Assembly: GCA_902362595.1 (NCBI GenBank)
Contig: CABIXF010000018.1
Location: forward strand, 22,018 to 70,068
Direction: 5' to 3'
Length of the DNA: 48,051 nucleotides
Source: Bacteroidaceae bacterium
GTDB taxonomy: Bacteria; Bacteroidota; Bacteroidia; Bacteroidales; Bacteroidaceae
The number at the start of each line of letters is the position of its first letter. Positions within the stretch are counted from its first letter, which is position 1. The translations under genes and the position numbers were made by a program. The notes under the pieces were generated by a model. It did not search any database, had not been told where the DNA came from, and worked only from the letters and a program-made list of their open reading frames with translations. This document shows positions 34,525 to 42,990 of this stretch, piece by piece.

Positions 34525-34917
34525 TAATAGAATCAGAAAAACGTGTAGAAGGTGGGATTTCCTCTTTCTTAAAAGAGAAAAAAGATGATTTAAACCTCTT
34601 TTATAAACCTTGTAGAAAACATAAAAGTACTTGGATTGGAATATATGAGCGTTTCCTTGGAACAATTCAGTATAGATTGTGGACGCTTAAACATTTTGGA
34701 AATAGATAAAAGTTAATGTAATAAAATATGTTTTGTAGCCTTTTGTTTTTTATATTTCATTGAGAATTAATTGTTTTGTAATAGATGCGTTCTTATGTAT
34801 ACCTTTTGGTGAATATTTTTACCCCCTTAAATGAACTATTTTGTCCCACCTTTATATAATAAAACGGTACATTTGTGACGAAAACTTTAAAATCTAAATT
34901 TAATCTAAATTCATTGT
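34525..34917. other. A/T-rich spacer between the psd promoter and PUL2 susC
   Basis: No convincing gene lies here. A 76-codon open frame (34479-34709) overlaps the psd promoter and looks like chance. The right end has a -7 box (TACATTTG, 34868-34875) with TTTG at 34840-34843, 24 bp upstream, and a C-rich/A-T motif ACCCCCTTAAATGAACTATT at 34821-34840 that could be a regulator site. The leader has AATCTAAATT twice in tandem (34891-34912) before the susC ATG. Confidence 0.6.
34868..34875 (+). promoter_or_regulatory. Bacteroides -7 promoter box of PUL2 susC
   Basis: TACATTTG is an exact TAnnTTTG match, 42 bp before the susC ATG at 34918. The only TTTG upstream is 24 bp away, so an activator may be needed to recruit polymerase, as expected for an inducible PUL. 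Confidence 0.55.
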
Positions 34918-37900
34918 ATGCAAACCGAATTCCGAACTTTTCTATGGAGAAGGGGATTGAGCATAATGTTGTTCGTCCTGTTTTCTATGACTGCGGCTAT
35001 GGCCCAGGTGCTCGTGAAGGGTACTGTGATCGATAAGGCAGGTGAAAGTGTCATTGGTGCCAGTATCCAAGTGAAAGGGACTACTCAGGGAACCATTACT
35101 GATGTGGATGGTAAGTTCTCTTTGACTGTGCCCGACAAAAAATCTGTCATTGTGGTTTCTTTTATTGGTTATGCCACGAAAGAACTCAAGGTGGATTCCT
35201 CTAAACCTATGTCTATTGTATTGGAAGAAGATACGAAGGTATTGGACGAAGTGGTGGTAGTAGGTTACCAGGAGGTGAGAAAGAAAGACTTGACCGGTTC
35301 TGTGGCCAAGGCGGATATGAAGGAATTGTTGAACACTCCGGTAGGTTCGTTCGACCAAACGTTGGGGGGACGTATTGCCGGTGTGAATGTATCTTCTAGT
35401 GAAGGTACTCCGGGTGGAACCATGAACATTGTGATTCGTGGTAATAACTCTCTGACGCAGGACAACTCTCCGTTGTATGTAATTGACGGTTTCCCGGTAG
35501 AAGATGCAACCATTGCTAGTACTATTAATCCTTCGGATATTGAATCATTGGATATCTTGAAGGATGCATCAGCTACAGCCATTTATGGTGCTCGTGGTGC
35601 AAATGGTGTAGTCATCATTACTACAAAGAAAGGTAAGGTAGGTAAGCCTCAGTTGACATACGATGGTAGTGTGACTATGCAGCATGTGACTCGGACTATT
35701 CCGATGATGGATGCGTATGAGTTTGTAAAACTGCAAGCGGAAATGTATCCGGATGCCATGACTTCTTCTTCAGGTGGTTATTTGATGAACTACGATGGAA
35801 AGCAGTGGACGTTGGAAGATTATCGTAACATTGATCAGTATAACTGGCAGGATGAAATTTTTCGTACAGCATGGCAGCATAGCCATAATCTACGTTTGAC
35901 AGGTGGTACTGAAGGTATTCGTTACAACGCTTCTCTTTCTTATTATAATCAAGATGGTGTTTTGTTGAATTCTGGTTACGAACGTTTGCAGAGCCGTATG
36001 AATACGGTAGTTCGTCGTGGAAGATTGAACATGAGTTTGACAGCTAACTATTCTCGTGCAATTCAGACAGGTTCTACTCCTTCTGAAACTTCTTATAGTG
36101 GTATGAATAACTTGTTCTACAGTGTATGGGGATATCGTCCGGTTACTTTCCCGAACAGACCACTTAGTTCTTTGATGGACAGTGCGATGGATGATGCCGT
36201 GGACAACAGCAACGACTATCGTTTTAACCCGATTATGTCATTGAAGAATGAATATCGTAAAAATTATACCAACAACTTGCAGTTGAACGGTTTTGTAGAA
36301 TATGAATTCATTAAAGGTTTGAAATTAAAGATTTCAGGTGGTTATACATACGATGCACGTAAACGTGACGTATTCAATAACTCTAAAACTCGTTATGGAG
36401 GTCCTACTTCTACTGATAAAGTAAATGCTGAAGTTGTACGTAACGAACGTTTGACGTGGTTAAATGAAAATACGCTGACTTATCAGACCAACATTAAGAA
36501 AAAACATTTCTTTAATGCATTGGCTGGTGTCACGTTCCAAAATTCAGACTACGAATATTATTCTTTCAAAACGACGCATATTCCTAACGAATCGCTCGGA
36601 ATGGCCGGTATGTATGAAGGTCAAGCAAATACAACTAGTTCAAGCAAGAGTTCATGGTCAATGATGTCCTATCTGGCTCGTTTGAATTATAATTATATGT
36701 CTAAGTATTATGCAACTGTTTCCTTCCGTGCCGATGGCTCTTCTAAGTTTAGTAAAGACAATCGTTTTGGTTATTTCCCTTCTGGCTCTTTGGCATGGAG
36801 CTTTACGGAAGAGGAATTTATGAAACCTATTTCAAATGTTTTCTCTGCTGGTAAGTTGCGCTTGAGCTGGGGTTTGACTGGTAACAACCGTATTGATGAA
36901 TATGACTATTATGCTCTGCTTCAGGTTCTGAAGGCAAAACAAGGTGATTATATATCTAATGGAAGTATTCCGAGTGGTGTGTATCCGTTTGGAGGAGATA
37001 ATTCTACGGCAGGAGTTGTACCGGTATCTATTGCTAACAACAACCTGAAGTGGGAGACAACAGAACAATGGAACCTTGGTTTGGATTTGGGCTTTTTCAA
37101 TGATCGCATCAATATTACGGCCGATATATATCGGAAGACAACTCGTGACTTGTTGCTGGATGCCTCTTTGCCATTGAGCTCTGGTTTCTATAGTGCGACG
37201 AAGAATATTGGTAAGGTTCGTAATGATGGTTTGGAATTGAGTTTGAGTACGGTAAACGTAAAAACAAAGAACTTTACTTGGACGACTGATTTCAATATTT
37301 CATTTAATAAGAATGAAGTGTTGGAGTTGGCTGAGAACCAGACTTCCTTATTGACTTCTGCTACTTTTGATAAGGATTATAACTCTCAGCCGAGTTACAT
37401 TGCCCGTGTAGGTTACCCGATGGGTATGATGTATGGTTATATCTATGAAGGTACTTATAAGTATGATGATTTTAATAAGTCAGGTAACAGCTACACGTTG
37501 AAGTCAAATGTACCTCATTTCACTTCGGAAAGCAATACACAACCGGGTATGCCGAAATATAAGGATTTGAATGGTGATGGTATTATTGACTCAAATGACC
37601 GTACTATTATTGGTCGTGGCTTGCCTATCCATACAGGTGGTTTTACTAACAGCTTCACTTACAAAGGCTTTGATTTGAGCGTTTTCTTCCAGTGGTCTTA
37701 CGGTAACGACATCTTGAATGCCAACCGTCTGTTCTTTGAAAGTTCAAACAACAAATCTCGTGAATTGAACCAGTATGCAAGTTATGCTAATCGTTGGACT
37801 CCTGAAAATCCGAATAGTGATATTCCGGCAGCTACTACATCTTCTTCCAATAAGGTCTTTTCTTCACGTGTAGTAGAAGATGGTTCTTTCCTTCGTTTGA

Positions 37901-38124
37901 AGACTGTGACATTGGGTTATACTTTCCCAGCTAATAAGATAGCCAAGGCAAAACTGACTAGTGCGCGTGTGTATGTAGCTGCTCAGAACTTGTGGACATG
38001 GACAAGCTATTCAGGTTACGATCCTGAAGTTTCTGTACGTAACAGTGCTTTGACTCCAGGTTTGGACTATTCTTCTTACCCGAGAGCTTATTCTTTGAGT
38101 TTTGGCGTAAGTCTGGGATTCTAA
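34918..38124 (+). CDS. SusC-like TonB-dependent outer-membrane transporter (PUL2)
   Basis: The 1068-residue protein has a signal peptide (about 1-30, ending AMAQ) and a carboxypeptidase-regulatory-like domain (about 31-105: VKGTVIDKAGESVIGASIQV). The SusC box LDEVVVVGYQEVRKKDLTGS comes next, then a plug with LKDASATAIYGARGANGVVI, and a beta-barrel ending SFGVSLGF. Unlike the PUL1 copy it has no STN domain, so it is not a direct sigma/anti-sigma transducer. It imports oligosaccharides with the SusD 33 bp downstream. It is the first PUL2 gene, following a 450-bp gap after psd. Confidence 0.97.
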   Translation: MQTEFRTFLWRRGLSIMLFVLFSMTAAMAQVLVKGTVIDKAGESVIGASIQVKGTTQGTITDVDGKFSLTVPDKKSVIVVSFIGYATKELKVDSSKPMSIVLEEDTKVLDEVVVVGYQEVRKKDLTGSVAKADMKELLNTPVGSFDQTLGGRIAGVNVSSSEGTPGGTMNIVIRGNNSLTQDNSPLYVIDGFPVEDATIASTINPSDIESLDILKDASATAIYGARGANGVVIITTKKGKVGKPQLTYDGSVTMQHVTRTIPMMDAYEFVKLQAEMYPDAMTSSSGGYLMNYDGKQWTLEDYRNIDQYNWQDEIFRTAWQHSHNLRLTGGTEGIRYNASLSYYNQDGVLLNSGYERLQSRMNTVVRRGRLNMSLTANYSRAIQTGSTPSETSYSGMNNLFYSVWGYRPVTFPNRPLSSLMDSAMDDAVDNSNDYRFNPIMSLKNEYRKNYTNNLQLNGFVEYEFIKGLKLKISGGYTYDARKRDVFNNSKTRYGGPTSTDKVNAEVVRNERLTWLNENTLTYQTNIKKKHFFNALAGVTFQNSDYEYYSFKTTHIPNESLGMAGMYEGQANTTSSSKSSWSMMSYLARLNYNYMSKYYATVSFRADGSSKFSKDNRFGYFPSGSLAWSFTEEEFMKPISNVFSAGKLRLSWGLTGNNRIDEYDYYALLQVLKAKQGDYISNGSIPSGVYPFGGDNSTAGVVPVSIANNNLKWETTEQWNLGLDLGFFNDRINITADIYRKTTRDLLLDASLPLSSGFYSATKNIGKVRNDGLELSLSTVNVKTKNFTWTTDFNISFNKNEVLELAENQTSLLTSATFDKDYNSQPSYIARVGYPMGMMYGYIYEGTYKYDDFNKSGNSYTLKSNVPHFTSESNTQPGMPKYKDLNGDGIIDSNDRTIIGRGLPIHTGGFTNSFTYKGFDLSVFFQWSYGNDILNANRLFFESSNNKSRELNQYASYANRWTPENPNSDIPAATTSSSNKVFSSRVVEDGSFLRLKTVTLGYTFPANKIAKAKLTSARVYVAAQNLWTWTSYSGYDPEVSVRNSALTPGLDYSSYPRAYSLSFGVSLGF

Positions 38125-38157
38125 TTTAAGTCATAATGATTTAATAAACAAAAAATT

Positions 38158-39951
38158 ATGAAAGCATTAAAATATACAATTTTGTCTTTGATGTTCGGAG
38201 GGCTGGTTGTGTCTTGCGATTTCTTGGACAAAGAGCCAACAAAATTGACGCTCGATAATTATTTCACTACGGCAGATGAAGCCAGTTCTTTCCTTACAGG
38301 AATTTATGCGGAATTGGGACAGTCTACTTTTTATGGTGCCGATTACTTGTATCTGGTTGGAGGAGATGACCTCGAACATTATGGAGGTGTGAACCGTTCT
38401 CCGGTATCCAGCGGATTGATTTGTAATAACGCTACTTCCAGTGATGCAGCAGTAACAGGTTTCTGGTATACGCTGTATTCAGGAATTAATCGTGCAAACT
38501 TGTTTCTGGAAAACATTGACCGTGTGTCAGATATAAATGAGGGGGTGAAAGCACAGTATGTGGCAGAAGCCCGTTTCCTGCGTGCCTTCTACTATTTTAA
38601 TCTGGTGCAGTGCTGGGGAGATGTACCTTTTCGTACGACAGCTACCAGTGATGTGATTGGTTTGGACGCTCCTCGTGAGGACAAACAGAAAATATATGAT
38701 TTCATTATATCTGAAATGGAGGACGTTTCAGATGAAGAGAATGGTGGATTGCTAACGGCCGCTGAGTTGAATTATATGCCTGGTCATGTGTCTAAGTCCG
38801 CTGCATGGGGTATTTTGGCTCGTGTATTCCTGTTCCGGGCCGGTGAATGGCATCGCGATAATCGTGCGGCAACTGAGGTGGAAACTACTACTTATTTCTC
38901 TGAAGCATCCAAATATGCAAAAAAGGTGATGACATTAGGTAATCATGATTTGACACCAGATTACTGGGATTTCTTCATTGACTTATGTGCAAACCGTTAT
39001 AATAGTTCTGGAAAGAACGAAAGTATCTGGGAGGCAGAATTTGCCGGAAACAATACCACTGATATCAAGGCAGAAGGTCGTATTGGTAATATTATCGGTC
39101 TGGCTGCTCCTGACATGTCTTCCAAGAGCAGCGTAGTAGGTTCTGCGGATCCGGGCTTTTCTTATGAATTTATATTTGCCACTCCGAAGTTGTATAAACT
39201 TTACGGTACAGACATTGCTGCTTCTACACTGGCTGATCCGGCAAGTGCGGAAGCTAAAGCATTGCGTGAGAAAGATGTTCGTTATTATTGGAATATCGCT
39301 CCGTTTAAATATGTGGAAGCTGGCGGTAAGAATACGGGTGTGACAGGACGTGAATTTTATGAACAGGCTGGTCTCAATTTCGTATTAGCACACGATAACG
39401 GACGTTCATATAGCTATGGTGATAAAGATGTGCTGACTACAGCTTCTTATGTAGATTATGCACGTGCATGTGCAAAGTTCCGTCGTGAATATGAGGCAGA
39501 TAAAAAAGATAAGAATAGTACAGCTATTAATTTTCCGATTTTGCGTTATTCGGATGTGTTGTTGATGTTTGCTGAGGCTGAGAATGAGGTGAATGGTCCG
39601 ACGGATGAAGCTAGAAATGCTTTGTATAAGGTAAGGAGTCGTGCTGGATTGACGGAGGCCCTGCCTTCCATGTCGAAAGATCAGTTCCGTCAGGCAGTGA
39701 AAGATGAACGGGCACGTGAACTTTGTTTTGAATACACCCGTCATTTTGACCTGATTCGTTGGGGAGAATTCGTGAACAATATGAATGCATTAGTAGAGGA
39801 AGCTACTAATGGACAATCAAGTGGCTGGAAACAAGGTCCTTCAAATGTGTATACTTATTTCCAAGTTTCTTCTGCCTATAACTATTTCCCGATTCCTGAG
39901 GCTGAAATGGCCGTGAATAAAGCTATAACAGAAAATAACCCAGGCTGGTAA
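38158..39951 (+). CDS. SusD-like surface glycan-binding lipoprotein (PUL2)
   Basis: The 597-residue protein has the lipobox VVSC followed by DFLDKEPTKLTLDNYFTTAD. SusD helical motifs include QYVAEARFLRAFYYFNLVQC and the C-terminal DERARELCFEYTRHFDLIRW. It pairs with the upstream SusC, forming the lid of the import complex. Acidic residues next to the cysteine fit surface exposure. It lies 33 bp after susC and 33 bp before the next lipoprotein gene, so the PUL2 genes form a single operon. Confidence 0.96.
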   Translation: MKALKYTILSLMFGGLVVSCDFLDKEPTKLTLDNYFTTADEASSFLTGIYAELGQSTFYGADYLYLVGGDDLEHYGGVNRSPVSSGLICNNATSSDAAVTGFWYTLYSGINRANLFLENIDRVSDINEGVKAQYVAEARFLRAFYYFNLVQCWGDVPFRTTATSDVIGLDAPREDKQKIYDFIISEMEDVSDEENGGLLTAAELNYMPGHVSKSAAWGILARVFLFRAGEWHRDNRAATEVETTTYFSEASKYAKKVMTLGNHDLTPDYWDFFIDLCANRYNSSGKNESIWEAEFAGNNTTDIKAEGRIGNIIGLAAPDMSSKSSVVGSADPGFSYEFIFATPKLYKLYGTDIAASTLADPASAEAKALREKDVRYYWNIAPFKYVEAGGKNTGVTGREFYEQAGLNFVLAHDNGRSYSYGDKDVLTTASYVDYARACAKFRREYEADKKDKNSTAINFPILRYSDVLLMFAEAENEVNGPTDEARNALYKVRSRAGLTEALPSMSKDQFRQAVKDERARELCFEYTRHFDLIRWGEFVNNMNALVEEATNGQSSGWKQGPSNVYTYFQVSSAYNYFPIPEAEMAVNKAITENNPGW

Positions 39952-39984
39952 TAATCAGAATGTTTAATTTTAAAGTGTAAATCA

Positions 39985-41031
39985 ATGAAACTATATAAAT
40001 TATTTGCACTGAGTATGGTTACCTTCGCATTGGCCTCATGTGACAAGTCTTTGGAACAGGGACTGGAGGGAGCAAATGTCTCAGTAGAAGTAAATGACAA
40101 TGTGGTGTCTGACGGACAGATTATTACCGTCTCCAAAGGTACACCAATCAAGTTCAATATTAATGGTGATCCTGATTACGTTACTTTCTTCAGTGGGGAA
40201 AGCGGACATAAGTATGCGTATCGTCAGCGTACGTTGATTGATATGGATCAGATTGAATCTTCAGAAATGACTTTCTCTGTGGAGGCTCAATATGGTAATC
40301 CTGCGGGAATCTTTCATCTGTATTATTCCGATCAGTTTACAGGATTGTACAAGGATGATTTTCAGGCCGATTCTTTGTTGGTAGAAGAGTCTTCGTGGAC
40401 TGATTTTGTACCGATGAATGAATTGCCGCAAACAGCAGGAACCGCATCTTTTACCATAGATATGAAGCCTTATTTCGGAAAGAATATTACTTTGGCAGTG
40501 CGGTATAAAACGGTAGATGAGACAGCCACACAGTCAAAGATTATATTTAATGACATGAAGATTACCAACCATATGAAGAATGGTGATGTCATTGAGGTTG
40601 GGGCAAATGAGTTTGGCTTTACTCCGATAAATATGAGCTATAAGAGTCGTACACAAGCTCAGATTACTGATCTTCCGGCTGATTTGAAAGCCAGTGCGAC
40701 AGCAGATATCGATGCGTTACAATATGCCACTGTGACAAACGGTGCTTCTGGCTTGTGGGCTTTGCATCAGATTGGTACAGGTAAATTCTGGATTAATAGT
40801 GCATCTGCTGATAAATCAAAGACTTATAGCTGGCTTGTTTCTGATTATTTGGTGGTAAATTCTTGTGAACCGGATGCTGGTGTGAGTGTAAAGAATATGG
40901 CTACTATGGTCAATTCTTATGAATATACCTATAATCAGGTGGGAACTTATACGGCTACTTTTTTGTTGAACAATGGAAACTTTGAACATGAAGCTTCTAA
41001 AGTGTGCAACATTATTATTAATGTAAAATAA
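39985..41031 (+). CDS. DUF5017-like surface lipoprotein, probable glycan-binding protein (PUL2)
   Basis: The 348-residue protein has a lipobox (LASC, C19) then DKSLEQGLEGANVSVEVNDN. The sequence is beta-rich: a PKD/Ig-like N-terminal part (about 30-110, FNINGDPDYVTFFSGESGHK) is followed by a jelly-roll-like domain (about 140-300, with SFTIDMKPYFGKNITLAVRY). This arrangement matches DUF5017 proteins found beside SusD as I recall them. It sits in the SusE/SGBP position, so surface glycan binding is likely, but there is no catalytic motif I can name. Confidence 0.8.
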   Translation: MKLYKLFALSMVTFALASCDKSLEQGLEGANVSVEVNDNVVSDGQIITVSKGTPIKFNINGDPDYVTFFSGESGHKYAYRQRTLIDMDQIESSEMTFSVEAQYGNPAGIFHLYYSDQFTGLYKDDFQADSLLVEESSWTDFVPMNELPQTAGTASFTIDMKPYFGKNITLAVRYKTVDETATQSKIIFNDMKITNHMKNGDVIEVGANEFGFTPINMSYKSRTQAQITDLPADLKASATADIDALQYATVTNGASGLWALHQIGTGKFWINSASADKSKTYSWLVSDYLVVNSCEPDAGVSVKNMATMVNSYEYTYNQVGTYTATFLLNNGNFEHEASKVCNIIINVK

Positions 41032-41051
41032 TTTAATACCATAGTATAGTT

Positions 41052-42977
41052 ATGAAAAAATTAAAATCCTTATTGCCTTTTTTGCTGATGCTGTTTGCGT
41101 TAGTGGGATGTAAAACTGACGATTTGGAAAAGGACATCGACAGTTTGAAAGATCGTGTGACTAGTCTGGAAGCACAGGTAAGTCTGTTGAATGACAACTT
41201 GAATGCCATTCGTGTGATTTTGGATGGTTCTAAGACTATATCTTCTTATACTTCTGAGAATGGAACTTATACTTTGACGTTGAGTGATGGATCTACTATT
41301 GCACTGACACAAGGTTCAGAAGGGCAGATTGTAATGCCTGATATTACCATCAATGAGAATGGCCAATGGGTTTTGAATGGTGAAGTGATAGGACAAGCTA
41401 CAGGGAATAGCGGTATCACTCCGAAATTTAACATCAGTGCTGATAAGTACTGGCAGGTTAGTTTTGATGAGGGTAAAACCTATGAATATGTACTCGATGA
41501 AAATGGTGAAAAAGTGGCAGCTACTACTTCAGGAAATGTCAGTGTTTCTGATGCCTTTTTTGAAGATGTGAAGGTGGAAAACGACATGCTGGTGGTAACC
41601 TTAAACGGTGGAGAAACATATTCATTGCCAATTGTTGCCAATTTGAAAGCAAATATCGTGGACCCGGCAGAAGGTTTCAAGAATGGTGTATGGACCATTG
41701 GTTATGGTGAGACCGTAACTACTGAGGTAGAAATTTCTGGAGACAATTATTTTGTCACAGTTCCTGCCGGTGGATGGACTGCTACATTGAGTGAAGTAAA
41801 AGAAGGAAAGGCTACTTTGACAGTGACTGCTCCGGCTCAGGCTTCTACCTTGAGTCGTGCTACTGCTGATAACTCTACAGAATTGGTTTTGCAGGTAAAT
41901 AAGGGTATTAACTGGGCAATTGATAAAATCAAAGTGGAAGCAAAGACTGTCATTGCAAGTTATAAGGCATTGTATGATGTAGGTCAGACTCTGAACATTG
42001 GTGGACTTGAAATTAGTAAGGAAAAATATGGAGAGGCTACTATAGTAAATACTGAAGATTTTGATTTTAAAACAAATGGAGTTTATTTTATTGAACCTGG
42101 AATTTCTGTAAATTGGCAGTCTGCTACTAACTTTGATAAACTGATTTTGATTGGTAATAATTCTTCAGAGAAGAGTGTGTTAGCTCCGACGAAACAGATT
42201 AAGTTATCTGATGCAGATTCGGGAGATGGAATGCTTCTTTGTGCCAATTTGAAAATTGATGCGACTAAAGTAACGAATAATGATGGTGGATCTACTTATC
42301 TTCTGGCTCAAAACGGAAATACGGCATATAAGTATGCTAAATTCTACAATTGTGATATTACAACTCCGGCAAGTCAACCGTTGACTTATATTTCAACTTC
42401 TACAAGAAGTTTTGAAACGTTGTCTTTTGAAAATTGTATTTTTGACTATTCAGGAACTGGACAACAGTATTTAATTAGTTTAGGAAGTAGTACAGCAACT
42501 TATGGTACTTTAATATTTAAGAATAATGTCTTTTATAATAAAGAGGCTTCTTCTTTGATTCCTAAATTTAAGTTGTTTAATGGAACGAAGGCTACTATTA
42601 ATAAGTTAGAGTTAGAACATAATACTTTTGTGAACATGGCTTGTGAAACTACTTTCTTTGTTTATGTGTCTAAATTAACAGATATTGTAGCCCAATATAA
42701 TTTGTTCTATACAGATGTGGATTTGCCAAACGCATGTGGTGTTTTCCGTGTAATAGACACTCCGGCAACGGGCTCTGTTTGTGATAACAATATTGTTTAT
42801 CGTAATGATGCATATAATTGGCAGATGTTCTATGGTGGTATTAAGAATGGTTTTGAGGGGGCTGTTGAAGTTGAACGTGTGGAAGAAAATCCATTTACTG
42901 GTGGAACATTTGATTTGTCTATTGGAACATTTGTCCCAAATGCTACTTATGCAGAATATGGTGCAAAATTTGAATAA
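41052..42977 (+). CDS. DUF4988 lipoprotein with right-handed beta-helix (DUF4957-like) C-terminus (PUL2)
   Basis: The 641-residue protein has a lipobox (LVGC), then a coiled coil (about 24-55: DIDSLKDRVTSLEAQVSLLN) and beta repeats with SDGSTIALTQGSEG and YWQVSFDEGKTYEYV. An Ig/BACON-like segment follows (about 205-295). The C-terminal half (about 330-641) has parallel beta-helix style strands (FYNCDITTPASQPLTYIST; LSFENCIFDYSGTGQQYLIS; NKLELEHNTFVNMACETTF). The N-terminal half has the same design as the lyase-like protein encoded next door. It is probably a surface glycan-binding protein, though a lyase role cannot be excluded. It starts 20 bp after the previous gene. Confidence 0.8.
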   Translation: MKKLKSLLPFLLMLFALVGCKTDDLEKDIDSLKDRVTSLEAQVSLLNDNLNAIRVILDGSKTISSYTSENGTYTLTLSDGSTIALTQGSEGQIVMPDITINENGQWVLNGEVIGQATGNSGITPKFNISADKYWQVSFDEGKTYEYVLDENGEKVAATTSGNVSVSDAFFEDVKVENDMLVVTLNGGETYSLPIVANLKANIVDPAEGFKNGVWTIGYGETVTTEVEISGDNYFVTVPAGGWTATLSEVKEGKATLTVTAPAQASTLSRATADNSTELVLQVNKGINWAIDKIKVEAKTVIASYKALYDVGQTLNIGGLEISKEKYGEATIVNTEDFDFKTNGVYFIEPGISVNWQSATNFDKLILIGNNSSEKSVLAPTKQIKLSDADSGDGMLLCANLKIDATKVTNNDGGSTYLLAQNGNTAYKYAKFYNCDITTPASQPLTYISTSTRSFETLSFENCIFDYSGTGQQYLISLGSSTATYGTLIFKNNVFYNKEASSLIPKFKLFNGTKATINKLELEHNTFVNMACETTFFVYVSKLTDIVAQYNLFYTDVDLPNACGVFRVIDTPATGSVCDNNIVYRNDAYNWQMFYGGIKNGFEGAVEVERVEENPFTGGTFDLSIGTFVPNATYAEYGAKFE

Positions 42978-42990
42978 AAACCTTTGAACC

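Noticed and set aside
34479..34709. 76-codon plus-strand open frame
   Set aside because: It overlaps the psd promoter, has no promoter or recognisable domain of its own, and lies in A/T-rich spacer DNA.
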